Assembly: GCA_030762935.1 (NCBI GenBank)
Contig: CM060900.1
Location: forward strand, 438,209,259-438,273,258
DNA length: 64,000 bases
Source: Hymenopus coronatus
Taxonomy: Eukaryota > Arthropoda > Insecta > Mantodea > Hymenopodidae
Direction: 5' to 3'
Part shown: one piece after another, positions 1 through 12,424 of the stretch
How positions within the stretch are numbered: the stretch's first letter is position 1
Layout: every line of letters begins with the position of its first letter
Program-made: the position numbers and the translations under genes
The notes under the pieces: generated by a model
Told to the model about the DNA's origin: nothing
Database searches by the model: none
Seen by the model: only the letters and a program-made list of their open reading frames with translations

Positions 1-1820
1 TCACAGGCTGAAAACCACTGCTGTAGAGACAGTGAACACTTGCCCCTTGAGGCTGTGTTTAAACCCCATTCGGTAGCACTCGGTGGCAAAAGAGCAACCG
101 ATAGCCATCTTTTAGCCGCTCAATTATCGAACATCGGGTTTGTGTGGCTGCACCCAATTTTCGTGGAGAACGACAAGCCTCCAGATGAGAAACACATCGA
201 TTGCCCGACTTGCCTCCAGCCCCACAAATCAGAAACCATCTGCACTCCATGTTTTCTACTAATGTATTCATTTGTTTTTCCATCTCCCATTTGTTCCAAT
301 TACTGGGCAGTGCTTGTCTAGCTTGTCAGAGAGACTTTCAACAAAAATGTTAGGCGAAGTATCTTCTGAAACAAGGTAACTGTCCGTACTAGAAGTATCG
401 GCACGTGAGCATAAGGAAATGTCGGAGGCTCTTCTAAGTTTCACTTGTCAGTTTGCAGCTTTCATCACAAAATGATCGCAATCAACTTGTATTCTTGAAA
501 TGGTTGCAATTTTTCTTTTGTCGGAGTATTCCTAACCTTCTAAATATCTTGAAACGGTATGTAACTATGAAACTGCCTATTTTCTTGTGTGTTAGCATTT
601 TACGAGTAGTACTGAAACTTCAGCAATTGGCTTAATTATTTAATGATTACGAAGCTTAGTTGTTCTGCATGAATGAAATTAGGGTTTAACTAATTTATTA
701 AAACTGAAAGCCAGCTTTCTCCAGTTGGAATTGTCAAAAAGTTTGTGCAAATTCACTTTATATATAAACTTTATATTTTTATAACAGTTGTGCAAAATTT
801 TACATTTAGGAAGGATAATTCAATAAGCGTACAATTATTCAATTGATATTTAACAAACAGGTAAGAATACCTACATATTCAGGATAAATATATTGTTAAT
901 TTAATAAACGGGTGCATATATCGTTCTTAAGGGATGTTCGCATAGTAAGTAAATAAATGTGCATCCTTTACTCTTCATGGCAGTCCAGGAAACAAAAAAA
1001 TTCGTCACCGAAGTTATTTAAAGACTGATTCCAATAAAAAAAGTATCATTGACATGGAATAGCTGTTCAGTTTAATTATAGTGCCTATTTTCCACAATTT
1101 GTAGCATAACAAAATGTAGACACCCAAGAACTGTGCACCTACTTTCTTTTCGTCATTGCAAGGAAGTCCCTGTAGAACTAATGTATTTGAATCGATTTGT
1201 TTTCTCCCGGAATATTTTAAAGAACGAAACTGTACCAACAATGTTTAAATGCAATGCAACAACGGAAGGAATGCTTTGCTTGTTTTAAATGTTAAATAGT
1301 CTTGGGACTGTTACAGATTAGAATGTAAAAGTCCCCCTTGTTGTATCTCATGGCGAAGTAATAACTAAGCTTTGAAGATTTTAACCTATTTTTTTCAACC
1401 TTTCTAATTTTAAAATGTTAATATAATATTTTTGTGCACTTTGCTTCCGATTATATGAATTCTATAGAACTTAAAAAGGGTTAAACCGGGATTGAGGGCC
1501 TAAAGGAGCTTAAAAAGGGCTTTCACAGACAAACTACGGGGCAAACAATACTTCTGCAGAAAAACACAATTTACAGAAATATTTTCTGTATTCATCTAGA
1601 TGAAAATGATTGAATATGTGAAGCTACGAGCAATAGAATCGATGAAATATACAAACTTTAGTTCTTGTGCTGTATAGAGATCTTTCCTAGCTTACAGATG
1701 TGCTAAGATACATTAGAAAATGTCTAATTCCAGAAAACTTATAAATGGGTTTGTATACTGCAATACTACCAAAGTGTTAACATAAAATTTGTTTTCAGTT
1801 TTTTGTTTGTTTTGTTTTTG
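1..1820. other. no gene recognised
   Basis: The first 440 bases are less AT-rich than the rest and carry short open frames on both strands (93 and 74 codons) that resemble no family I know. From about 640 onward the sequence is AT-rich with no repeat or RNA signal that I can support. Confidence 0.5.
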
Positions 1821-1825
1821 TGCGT

Positions 1826-1905
1826 AGGTATGTATTGCATGCCATCAAAAAAGTGCATATCGAGATTTCCCCGAAAATACAGGTTTTGATGCCCTTGGAT
1901 AAAAG
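1826..1905 (+). repeat. Rep1 fragment (5' part)
   Basis: This short piece matches the start of the Rep1 dispersed repeat: the order AGGTATGTATTGCATGCCA, then ATATCGAGATTTCCCCGAAAA, then CAGGTTTT is the same as in copies at 21.8, 43.3 and 54.5 kb. The rest of the element is absent; SINE2-like sequence follows directly. Confidence 0.55.
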
Positions 1906-1929
1906 CCGCAGATATAAAAAGGTCCACGC

Positions 1930-2245
1930 GACCAGTTGCAGACAGCCAAAGTATGGGGGATGGAGAGAGTTCCAAAGAGAGTATTCCTTCTCCCTGCTAC
2001 GATGCACCGAAACATTATTGCCGACACTTCCATATGTGAAACACTCCAAACAGAGTGAGGGTTGAATGAAATGTTTAAGGAAACGATATGCAGAAGCACG
2101 ATTGGAGGATGAGAAAAGTCGCTTCAGTATTCCCTGGCGACCCGGGGAAACCCAAAAATCCCATGAGGCAGAGTGGTCGCCGGTAATCGAACCCGGGGCC
2201 TCCTGAATGCGGATTACATGTGCTACTGTGGCCTTTCTGTTTAAT
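1930..2245 (-). mobile_element. SINE2-type tRNA-derived element
   Basis: Read on the minus strand, it has a Pol III B-box-like GGGTTCGATTACC near 2,185-2,200, followed by the SINE2 core (CATGGGATTTTTGGGTTTCC, then CCGGGTCGCC). The remaining part (1,930-2,090) matches the long SINE2 copy at 28.2-28.7 kb, including TTTCGGTGC and GTTTGGAGTG-like blocks. The A box is degenerate, so this is a dead copy. Confidence 0.6.
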
Positions 2246-2249
2246 TTGT

Positions 2250-2826
2250 AGTAGCTAAGAACGTCCTCTTAAAGTAACTGAGAATCAATATCACCAAATG
2301 CATTATTACTATTATGAGTATTATTGTTATTATTCTTGTGATTATTATTGTTATGATTATTATTATTATATGGTCATGAAGTAAGATTTGTACACATTTT
2401 TAACCCATTATCTCCCAGTGATCTATTTTTAGACTCTATTGTTTTTAATTATATTTCTGATGATGGAATAACTTATTATGAGTTGCAATTAATGTGATGC
2501 ATATTATGAACAGTAATCGCATTTTTTATTAGTGTGCGTACAAGCAATAGGGTTGTCTTACATTTTAAATAAGATCACAATTGCCGCGAATACAGTACAT
2601 TACTTCTTATACCTTCTCTGTGTTGAACAAGACCTGTTAACTCTGTGTTTGCAACAAAAGATTCATATAATAATACTGTAAGTAAATAATTTGCTATTAT
2701 TATATACATTGTTGTTAGGCGAGCGTAAAGACAGACGATCCGATTTTAAGTCACTGGGAGCAAACATTATCGTCTACTGACACAGATATAACAATAGCAA
2801 CGCAATAATAACATTTAGTTCTTGTA
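2250..2826. other. no gene; ATT-rich low-complexity tract
   Basis: An imperfect ATT/GTT microsatellite lies at about 2,300-2,370. I see nothing else in the stretch. Confidence 0.6.
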
Positions 2827-3204
2827 GTGGAGTTGCTGAGTGATGGACACTTTAAAAATACATATTATTTGTTTAAGGTCGCAGAACACAGTGGCCACAA
2901 CATTACAGTAACAAAAAAAAAAACATTATACAAGAACAATAATGGAAAAACCAAGGCTATTCCTAAAACATTCATAGAACATTACATAGTAGGTAATTCA
3001 CAATATCATTTCACTCATTTAGGAATACAAATTGATTTATACAAAAAAATAACTTTAAATAACAAACAGTGTTATGAAAGAATTTTGGATTATTCAGAGC
3101 TTAGTTTATTACCATTATGTCACAACATGAAGGTATCCATAAGATGGCAATTTCCTTCCCCTTTTGTCTCATTGAATGGCTTTATTCTCTGTGTAGCACT
3201 ATAG
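2827..3204 (+). other. unrecognised open frame, 126 codons
   Basis: An uninterrupted frame begins at a GTG within VELLSDGHFKNTYYLF and ends at TAG. It is lysine- and asparagine-rich as expected of AT-rich DNA, with no signal peptide, membrane segment or catalytic motif that I can name. It lies just upstream of the acidic frame at 3,252. It might be a chance frame or an eroded transposase segment; I cannot assign a function. Confidence 0.15.
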
Positions 3205-3251
3205 AATAGAGCAAATGTAAGGAAACTGACATACTGTTCAAAAGCATTACA

Positions 3252-3497
3252 ATGGCTGAAGATTTAGACGTAAAAAATTATGACAATTTTGAGGTACAGT
3301 TTGGTCAAGACTATGAAAATATTGATGTTTTTCCTCCGGATTCTTTGACTGATGAAATTGAGGTAGATGATGGCGCAACAAGTTCTGTGATTCTTTTGGA
3401 TGTTCCTGAATCGCTGGAAGTTCATTTTCAAGTACCTGCTGAAAACAGTTTTCGGACACTGTGGCCAACGAAGTTATGGGTGCTGAAGATGGAATAA
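3252..3497 (+). pseudogene. possible piggyBac-like transposase N-terminal remnant
   Basis: An 81-codon frame starting at ATG reads as a strongly acidic N-terminal segment: MAEDLDVKNYDNFEV, then DVFPPDSLTDEIEVDDG, then DVPESLEVHF. The order 'PPD-x-LTDE-acidic run-DVP-x-x-LEVHF' resembles the leader of piggyBac-derived transposases found in many animals, which comes before the catalytic DDD domain. No catalytic domain follows: downstream frames to 3,740 have stops, and Rep1 begins near 3,745. If the reading is right, this is a truncated transposon. It could also be an unrelated acidic frame. The family call rests on memory of the motif, not on alignment. Confidence 0.3.
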
Positions 3498-3744
3498 ACT
3501 CAAGAAAAATAGAATAAGCTTTATACGCAACTCCCAGTATACAACCAATGACGCCAAAGTTACGAAAACTTCTAAAACTGATTTAACAGCTAATGCAGCT
3601 CTATAAGAAATAAGAAATAAAACAAAGGAGCTCAAGACATTTGAAGTTCGAGAAAAAAGTTTGAATTGCAATAATACAGATTATTATATCATAAGAGAAT
3701 TAGTAATTTAGTACCTACTATTCCCACAAGAGGTTATTCTTTTA

Positions 3745-4425
3745 TAAACACCATGCTAATCGACATAAACGTTAGCAGAATTGGTCTTATGATTTGTTTC
3801 CTTATTAGTAGAAGGAAACTAAGAGAATGTGATTGTCAATTGAAAGTCGGTTCTCTATACATGACAAGAGAAAAATAGATATATGAAACGAAAAATGACT
3901 TCACGTTTCAGAAAATGTTCAGTAGTGTAAAGCTGAAACCAATAACAGATCATATATAGGAAACGGTTAACTCTAAAAAATAGTAAGTGATATAAATCGT
4001 GTGTTTTAAAGGGGTATACATTTTTTGTGTAATGAGTTTTGTTTATCTGTTAAAGTTTACCAGTTATACCTGCTCAAAAGTTCATCCTGAATGAAGAGGT
4101 CTTCAGATGCTATTCCCAGAAAATCCAAGATAATGATACATTTTATTTGTCATATTTTTAATATAAGGTATATATTTATCATATTTGTTAGAGCCAGTTT
4201 TGAGAAGAACAACATATTTGAAAAATGTTCCATGTAAAGTGGAGGGGGGATTCTCAAAATTTTCATATTACATCCTTGAAAGGTACTGAACTTAAATACC
4301 AAGTTTGGTATTTAACGTGTTTTCGTTTTTGAGCTATGCTGTACACACACCAACACACACATACACACTGACCTTTTTCTAGAAATGATTTTACATTGTA
4401 CATATATGCTAGAGAAAGTAATATT
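3745..4425 (-). repeat. Rep1 copy A
   Basis: Minus-strand copy of the dispersed Rep1 family. Reading toward lower coordinates, it carries the palindromic 5' edge (CTAGCATATATGTACAATG near 4,400-4,420), the block AAATACCAAACTTGGTATTT (reverse complement visible at 4,294-4,316), CCCTCCACTTTACATGGAAC, and the 3' block CTGCTAACGTTTATGTCG. It is diverged and lacks the last ~80 bases of the family. Confidence 0.7.
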
Positions 4426-4429
4426 TGGG

Positions 4430-5390
4430 AAGTAACGATCAATACTATTAGGCAAAAAGTGCCAAATACGAAGTTAGGTTTCAATTAACTCTACGATAAT
4501 ATTGTTGATAATCCCAATTATTTTCACAAACTATTTTAAACACTTCCGGAAAATGTATTACAAACTTTTTTTGTAAAATAACAACCATTATAGCGTAACT
4601 AATTTGTTTTCTGTTTTCTTCGTTCTTTTCTTTTTCTTTGCCTTACTCTAAAGTTTATCTACTTGAATTTAGTAGCTTTAGGTGACGATTTCTATAATTA
4701 ATCCTGAAGTGAACGTGTTCTTCCTGAGTTGTAAACAATGGGAAGAAGAGTAGAGTGGACATGCTAACCCCTATACCACATCCCCTGTTAAGTGATAACC
4801 TTGACACAGTTAAGGTACATAGTCCTTTATTTCCCTTAAAGCGTGTGCGCGTTAATTATGGTGAGTGAATATTACTGAAAATGAATTTCATAACAAACGT
4901 GACATTAGTAGGAGTATGTAAGTGCTTGACAGTGGCCAGTGACGTGCAGAAGTGGAGTGATTTACAGTAACATGGCAAGCTTCATAGAAATGAGCGTAAC
5001 AGTCAGCCCAAGAACGGCCTATGTGCCTTTAGGTAATTAGTCGAATTTTAAGCATTCTGCACAGCGCAGAAACAAGATGTTGCTGGAGAAGAGAGGGTCA
5101 TAGAGCACGTACACAATAAGGGAATGGGAGCAGGGCCACGGAGGAATGCAAAGGCACGCTTTATGTGAAGAATGTGTGTCAGCCATTTAGCAAGAAGTTA
5201 TAGCCTCCGCAGCAAAATTATATTTATGAATTTAAGATTCCTTCGGAGACAAAATTCTTTCCGTTGCACAACAGTTTAGTACACCTTCTATAACAATAAG
5301 GTATCGACATTGATAATGAGTTCAGTTACTTTCTTTCATTCTTTGTTTTCTTTCTCTTTTCTCTCTCTTTTTTTAACTTTCTCATATTCT
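4430..5390. other. no gene recognised
   Basis: Nothing supportable was seen apart from a C/T-rich stretch at 5,335-5,385. Confidence 0.5.
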
Positions 5391-5394
5391 TATG

Positions 5395-6412
5395 GCAAAA
5401 GAAGAAGCATTGTATTCCACCCAAAAATTCGATGTCGAGGAAGATCTGAGAGTTTTCCTAGGCTTGGTGCCTTTGTCAGAATACCAGAGACTTTCATAAA
5501 AAACACATTATGTGTATGAAAATAGCAACTTTGGACTGGAAATCATCAAGAAAGCTATGTGGCGAAATAGATATCATTTATAACTTTAGGTTTTTGCAAA
5601 CAATAAATCTGTAATAACTTACTCATAAAAATGAATATTACACAACATTTCAAAAAGTGAATATTTAACAAAACCTCAAAAAATGAATATCCAACAAAAT
5701 TCAAAACTGTATGTTTTTGTTAAGATTAGAAACTGTATTCTCACATTGATATATTGATATAAATAAGTTTAAAAATTGAGTGTTTGTGTGTATGTGCATG
5801 AAGAACAAAACTAAAAAACGAAAACTCCATTAAATTTCAAACTTCATATTTATGTTCAATATCTTCCAAGAAGGCAATACGAAGATTTTTCAAGAAAATA
5901 CCCTCATCCCAAATTACCGTTTATAAGGAACTTTATAAGAAATGCCTCTTTAACAGGTTTTAATAAAATACCTTATGTTTAAGATATTTACATTACAAAT
6001 GAACATTATATCTTGAATTTTCTGGGCATATCCTCTGAGGTCCTCTTTATTTTGCATTACTGGTAAGAGATGCACAAAATCTTACTGCAGAAGAAAACAT
6101 ATGTCTCGTTAGAGCAAATGCATTAGTATAGTTTTCAAAATTGGGAATTCCATTTTATCTCTCTGCCATGCAAAGAGAACAGAACTTCAAAGTCATTACA
6201 TAGTGACCAGATTTCAAAGGATTTGACCGTGCTCTAGACCAGTGTATTGCAATATTTTTCTTCTACTGACCATTTCTGCTGTTTTTTCGATTGGCATTTG
6301 TGCTGTTTATCTAGATTAACATGCCGTAGATAGAAGACGAATAAGCATTTGTAAGAATATTGTGCTGTAGAATAGGTAGAGAAAGAAATCTGAACAGAAC
6401 ACATCAGAGTTT
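5395..6412 (+). repeat. Rep1 copy B
   Basis: Starts with GCATTGTATTCCACCCAAAA and ends with GAACAGAACACATCAGAG. Internal landmarks are in family order: AAACGAAAACTCCATTAAAT, TATCTTCCAAGAAGGC, CTTGAATTTTCTGGGCATAT and TAGATAGAAGACGAATAAGC. The copy contains an AT-rich expansion at about 5,520-5,760, which makes it the longest Rep1 copy here. Confidence 0.75.
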
Positions 6413-6414
6413 TG

Positions 6415-6950
6415 TTCCAATAATTCTTAACAGTCTTTTATACTGCATACGCACCATAGAGTGTGATGCTGATGATAAATGATATAAAACGACAATTGAG
6501 AAGCAAACGTTTCGGCTTTTAAGTTTAGGGTATCTCACGAGGATTTGCCAGCTCTGAGGACTTAGGAATAGCCTGGTGAAAACCTCAGTAAGGTAGGATG
6601 GTTGGCAGAATCTTCATTCAAGAATCAGAGCCTTAAAGAGCTTGCTTACGCCTACTGGTACAAGGAATTGCTCCACTGAAATGTTAACAAAACTTCGAAA
6701 ATCCTGATTTTTTAATTTTCATAAAGATGAACTCTTAAATCATATAGAGTTGTGATTTAATTGTATTTTAAACTCGCATCACAGCCCTTCAGAGTTATTT
6801 AAATTGTCAGTATCCTAGTAAGTTGATAGGAAATTTGCAGCGCAATCCCGCTTTTCTGGCGAACTATATTTTGAGCAATCTTCATCGTTAGAAATACATC
6901 ACACATGATAGTGATAGGGCGTTTATGGTGGGCAAAAGGAACCGATCCAG
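6415..6950. other. no gene recognised
   Basis: No repeat or coding signal that I can support. Confidence 0.5.
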
Positions 6951-6954
6951 ACAG

Positions 6955-7140
6955 GATATTTTACCTACGCCCCCGGTAGGAAGAGATGAGGTGAAAGGAG
7001 ACAGCGTGTGGCTGGAACCAGGAGTGACAATGGTAGGACCGCCATATCTTCCAGATTGAGAAGCCCCAGCATTCGGACAGGTAGACTGGGCATCTCCCCC
7101 AATAAGAGGGTCCGTAGGTTGGTAAATGGAGGTTGCGCAG
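6955..7140 (-). repeat. SINE2 long-form tail fragment
   Basis: Matches the distal part of the long SINE2 copy at 28.2 kb: AGAGATGAGGTGAAAGGAG, then GAAGCCCCAGCATTC, then GACTGGGCATCTCCCCC correspond to blocks at 28,220-28,360. The tRNA-like head and core are absent, so this is a 5'-truncated remnant. Confidence 0.5.
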
Positions 7141-7761
7141 TAGCATTCCTCTGATTCAGAGAACAGCAAAGACGAAAATGAGAGAAAATGAAAGAAAGAA
7201 ATAGTCTTCTCTCTGTATACCTCTTTCTTTCTCTGTCTCTACGCAGTCGCTTTGACCTACACGCCTTTGTATCGCTACCGATTATAATCGTAATATGAAG
7301 CATTCAGATCTGGGCTTTGGAACGAATAACCAAATGTTGCGGCATAGTGGAGGAACCACAGCGCAGTGTAACAGTTACTTATCCTTTAGAGACACTCAAG
7401 TAATCAGGATAACGTATTTTGTTCACGATTAGTTGTGTTACCCTGCATTGCATGGATGCATTCTGTTAGATAAGGGGTGGATGATGATAATAATAATCAG
7501 CATCATCATCATAATCATAATAGTAATTGTTTCTGTAAATGATGATTGGTCTATAATTATTACCCGTGTTAAAGTGCAAGTGTACAAAGGTTTATCCAGA
7601 TGGTCAAATAGTTACAATTTGAGCATAAAATGTGGAAAATATGAATCGGGTAAATTTTTCGAAGCTGTAAGGTATCCTATAATTTTCGATATCATTTATA
7701 GGTCAACCCTGATTGGCAACGTTTTGAGAGATTCTGAGGCCTAGTTCCTATGATATTTTGT

Positions 7762-8082
7762 TAAGAAACAGTTACACTGAGAAAAGGGTTTCTCCTCCTC
7801 GTCAGTAGACAAGTACTGGTCGTCTCCGATACAAACTCTCTACAAGTAACTGCAATTGCAAGTGTCGCACCTGCGATGCTTCCGGCAAAATACCTTAGCA
7901 GTAGTTGGCACACAGTTGAAAAAGCTAAAACTGGAAGTGTAGCTAAATTACGTGGGCTCACTAGTCCAGAGCGGACATTGAGTGTACTGAGACCTCTAAC
8001 TCTGACGGCATCAATCCCCGTAGCGCCGCTAACATGCAATCCCTCAAACGATATTCCGTGTGCTCTCTCTGCTAAATTATAA
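7762..8082 (+). other. GC-richer island open on both strands
   Basis: A plus frame of about 105 codons runs from just after a TAA near 7,762 to the TAA at 8,080-8,082, through SVAPAMLPAKYLSSSWHTVE and TLSVLRPLTLTASIPVAPL. The minus strand is also open at 7,761-8,039 (MHVSGATGIDAVRVRGLST). Base composition is clearly less AT-rich than the flanks. No domain is recognised. It could be an exon, a piece of a transposon frame, or chance. Confidence 0.2.
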
Positions 8083-8089
8083 TCAACAA

Positions 8090-9315
8090 ACAGGAATTAT
8101 AGTTGGGTTATATGAACATGAAAATCCTCCTGAACATCCCAAACATTAAACTTTATGTAATGACGACATAGCCTATGGTGCTAGGGAAGAACAGTGCCTT
8201 TCAGTGGTAAAAGCGCCATCAAAATATTCTCATCAAAATATATGAATTAGAAGCTGCAGTTTCTACATTGATATTCCTTATGCGCAAGATGTGTTCTATT
8301 AAAACAGATTGATCGCAAAACTCCATTAACCGAATGTATTATTATTGTTACAGTTGTTTTTTGCAAGTTACCGAAGGAGTTGATTATACCACCCTATCTT
8401 CCACTCACATCTCTCCCTCCATCCCACTATCTCCCCAATAGTCACGAAGTCATCCTTTCTCCTCCTTTTGTGTATTCTTCTCATGAAAGTGAAAGTCCTC
8501 CCTTTATCCCGTGATGATGCCTGCCATTTTCGAATCCTTTGAGGATGCCTCTCTTCGGATATCTTTCTCTTGTGGTCATACCATTAAAGCCTTTTAGCTC
8601 CAGTAGCTTCTCGTGTATTAAATTTCACCTCTGCTTTTCTCCCCGTGTCGCTATTCTTACTTTGCCTATTAATTCCTAGCTTCTTCAACGGAGGTCCTTC
8701 TTCATTGCCATAAACGTGTAGGATTTGTAATATTGTTATTATAATTGTGATCTAGTTTTAAGTTCCAATATGGTTTATGATTTGCATTAATATTATTATT
8801 ATTATTATTATTATTATTATGAATATAAAATGGTAAGCTTGGATTATCCCTTAATGAGGAGCTTCGGATTCCCTAATATTAACAGGCGTTTTCATTGTTA
8901 TAACCCAAAGAGTGTTTTGTAATCCTATGCTCTAAAGGTAGTTCATTGCGTTGTGGTTTCTAAAATTCTGAAAATCCAAGATAATAAGGGCTATTTTTAA
9001 CATGAAGTAATATTGTGATTAAGATGTTAGTGAGAGATTCATGGCTGTAACAACAATAAAAAAAATTGTTCGGATAATTGCAGATTTTGAAAATTGAATG
9101 GTGTTAACGTGTATAATTGCTACTTCTTGGCCAAAAATAGTCTATTTAAATTTATTTTCTTAATGTATGTAATGTAAGCGTTTTAGGGAGCTTAAATGAT
9201 GTGAAGGCTTAGGAATAAGCTTTCGTACCTCTAGTTATGCAAAACATGCATTCTCCTCACATCACTATTTCCCTCTCTTAATCTTCCTTACGGCATCCTT
9301 AGCTGCTTTTTCCAG

Positions 9316-9351
<36 letters not shown>

Positions 9352-10075
9352 CGTGCGTGTAACTGAACAATGAGATCAACTACTAAGGAGCTTCTATTGC
9401 TTGAAAATTGCCAAAGGCTTAACACTATTACCACAAGCAGGCAATTTGTAAGAAAACACGACAAAAGTTTTTATGTGTCAATAAAGTATTAACAGGATAA
9501 TAAGTAGAAATTCTTAGTTATGCATTCTATACCCTCCTCGCGAAAATTTACAAAAGGTACAAAGGAGATGCCACTTCTATGTAAGTGGCTATAAACTAAA
9601 CTTACCACAAGACAAGTACCATGCTGTTTCTCTGTTGGAGGCTAGGTATAAATACGGACGCATCTTTGAAGTATGGTTAAGGGTCTGCAGTTAAAATTAC
9701 CCTAAAAATGGGAACCTTTATCATTTCTAAATTTTCTAAATTTTACAGCAACTAGACACATTTTATAAATTACTAAATCTGCTATTTAAGTGCTTATTTA
9801 TTTACTTCCTTAGAACAGACCATACGTCCGAATTGCAGAATGTAGTCCCCAGCAAGGAAGGCCAATACTTCATATTCAGGCATAAAACATCTTACTACTA
9901 TGTCTCAAGCTTACACTGCTGCTACGTCATACGTGGGCATATACCTGTAATGTACACCGAACTTCAACGGCATCTGCTTTTGCATTGCGAGAAGATCAAG
10001 AGCAACTTCTGGCTCCCGAATAGAATGGGAATAAAACAGAATGAATGGGAAATTATGGAAAGATAATTTTGTTAG
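8090..10075. other. no gene; two short microsatellites
   Basis: Contains (ATT)n at 8,790-8,820 and (TG)n grading into (TGCG)n at 9,320-9,360. A 77-codon frame at 9,833-10,066 resembles nothing I know. The rest is unremarkable AT-rich DNA. Confidence 0.5.
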
Positions 10076-10079
10076 ATCA

Positions 10080-10205
10080 GAGAAACTGCTAACTATTCAG
10101 AGAAAACCACAAAAACCCAAAGTCAGAGGAGACGGTCGGGAACCAAACTCAGAACCTCCCAAATGTGAGCCTCACACGCTAACGTAGAGTCATTTCGCTC
10201 GGTTA
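10080..10205 (-). mobile_element. SINE2-type fragment
   Basis: On the minus strand it reads TGAGGCTCACATTTGGGAGG, then a degraded B box (TGAGTTTGGTTCCC), then GGGTTTTTGTGGTTTTC, which is the SINE2 head-to-core order. No tail is discernible. Confidence 0.5.
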
Positions 10206-10209
10206 ATGT

Positions 10210-11145
10210 CCTTGCGTGTTTTTTTTAGCATTATTCTCCATTTAGTCTCTTCTTGAAGACAAATAAAGCACAATTCTATTACTAGATGTACTTCAACGGC
10301 TAAGTAAATCAGTTATCTAGAATTACTGAATGAAGCTCCAGCAATAATACATAAGATTTATGGGAAAATCTTGCCTACAAGTGTGAAATGATATAATGAA
10401 AAATAATATCCACATGAACTAGACTACGGACAAATGTCATTCCAGGTATTAACGGTATTATCTTTGGAAGTAGAGAATTAGCTCAGCTCCATACAGTGGG
10501 TGCTTTGAAAGGAATGGCGGTGACAAGCTTTTGGTGCAGATTAATATTTTACCCTTATCTAACTGCTGTTGGCACCCTCATTGTGATCTGGGCCGCCCTT
10601 AATTAAAAGACATTTAAAAGTTCTTCCCCCGACTGTTACATATTTTTACTTTGGAATTAGCAGTGGTACTCATTTTAGTTTCCAGCTGCGAAATGCAGAA
10701 GTTCGGAGGCCAAGAACGAGAATTTGTAGCATGCGGTCAAAAGCTCAACAAACTGATCTACCACCCTCTCTCCAATTACGCACGTATAACTTCCAAAATA
10801 ATGAAGAAAGTTTCGGGGCAGACAGAGCTCTGTAGCTAAGGGTTTTGAATGAACGGATGTATTGAGCCGCTGGCACTCCGACCTCAGCATTTCCTTGGTG
10901 GTGTACATCATCTCTCAACCACGCTTATAGTTCAAAACTGGAAACGGTCTCACGCACTCGCAACAGTCTCAGCGAAATACACTGCATTTCCAGAATTCTC
11001 CAATTAAACATGTGGGAAGCTTAGGAGAAAAGAGTCCGCTATAATACAACCCCACGATTTTCTTATAACCCATATGAATATGGATATTAGAGTCATTTGT
11101 TAGAGAATTGAGAGTATGTGTATGTGATAATTTTAACATTTCAAT
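10210..11145. other. no gene recognised
   Basis: The frames at 10,651-10,839 (+) and 10,675-10,911 (-) overlap on opposite strands and show no domain. Nothing else is supported. Confidence 0.5.
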
Positions 11146-11148
11146 ATT

Positions 11149-12012
11149 TACTTTCTCCAGCAAATATGTACAATGTGCATAGTAGGTAGAGAAGATACTA
11201 TATTGCATCCAAAAATGTAAATACCGAAATTTCACCAGTCATATATGTTCTGAATAAAAATGCAGGCTGTAGACAGCTTACAAACAATATTCCGTTAAAA
11301 ACCAAACTTGGTATTTAAATTCAGCATGATCCTAGGATGTGACACGAAGATTTTCAAGAAATCCCCCCCACCCCAATCTACCCTGTACAAGGAATATTTT
11401 TCGAAATTTTCGCTTTTCAAAAATGGCTAACGATTTTGAATAAAATGCTATATATTAAAGATGTTTACATGTCAAATTATATATCCTGAATTTCTTGGGA
11501 ATATCCACTGAAGTCCTCTTCATTCTGAATGGAATTTGCGTAACTGGTAAACCGTAAGAAATAGACAAAAACTTACTACACAAAAAAATGTGAATCTTGT
11601 TAAAACACGCAATGTATGTCATATATACCTGTCATATATATCTCTACGTATATCAACATAATGGTTGGCATATGTAGAGCCAACCATTTCCGAGATATAC
11701 CCTGTTATTGGTTTAAATTTCAAAATACTAAAAACCTTTCTCAAACGGGAAGTCCTCGTCCATATTGTATCTCTCTTGTTTTCCTCCTGGCCATGGAAAG
11801 AGAACAGAAGTTCGATCACAATCGCCTAGCGACACATGTTGCTTTAACCTGGTGTAGTACCTTATTCCATTTTACTTATATAAGGAGCAAGAATTAATAC
11901 CATATCTTGCAATGTTCATCCTGATTAGCATAACGTAGATGAAAGAATGCTTTTTTATAAGGATAGCTTTTGTAGAACAGATAGAGAAAGTCAATTGAAT
12001 GGAACACATCAC
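11149..12012 (+). repeat. Rep1 copy C
   Basis: Near full length (864 bases). Opens with TACTTTCTCCAGCAAATATG and the palindromic ATGTACAATGTGCAT, and closes with AGATAGAGAAAGTCAATTG followed by GGAACACATCAC. Interior landmarks: CCAAACTTGGTATTTAAATT, GACACGAAGATTTTCAAG, TCCTGAATTTCTTGGGAATA and GAGATATACCCTGTTATTGG. Confidence 0.8.
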
Positions 12013-12056
12013 TCTTTTATGTATCTTAAAATTTTTCTTCATTTTCTGAAAAAAAA

Positions 12057-12123
12057 AATATATATATATATTATATATATTTTTTATATATAAGTTCAAT
12101 TTTCATATATGAAAATTGAACTT
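12057..12123. repeat. AT dinucleotide run and 32-bp perfect palindrome
   Basis: An (AT)n run at 12,057-12,091 abuts a perfect inverted repeat at 12,092-12,123 whose left arm is AAGTTCAATTTTCATA. The right arm is its exact reverse complement with no spacer. Confidence 0.85.
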
Positions 12124-12229
12124 CAATATGATTGTACAAGGCCCCTTTTTTATTGTTTCATTTATATAGCCCTCTCTAACATCTAAGATCATATCGGGGA
12201 CTTTCCACTTGCAACAGCTCGTTGTCTGT

Positions 12230-12420
12230 GGGTACTTTTACGTTAGTTTAAATCATTTAGTTTTACTCAAACACGCACACATTCACGCTCACATACAAAC
12301 TTCCAGACTCTGTGGGGATAGGGAATAATTCTGGCTAAAGAAAAATTCCCTGCCCCAGACGGGAATCGAACTCGGGACCTAGGGTGAGAAATCGGCTCGC
12401 TCGACCACGGAGGCAGTCTA
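12230..12420 (-). mobile_element. SINE4-type tRNA-derived element
   Basis: The minus strand carries an A-box-like GTGGTCGAGCGAGC, a good B box (GAGTTCGATTCCC at 12,361-12,376) and a body with TATGTGAGCGTGAATGTGTG. No poly(A) tail is visible. It resembles the elements at 13.8, 14.4 and 23.4 kb in the TG-rich body. Confidence 0.55.
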
Positions 12421-12424
12421 CAAG

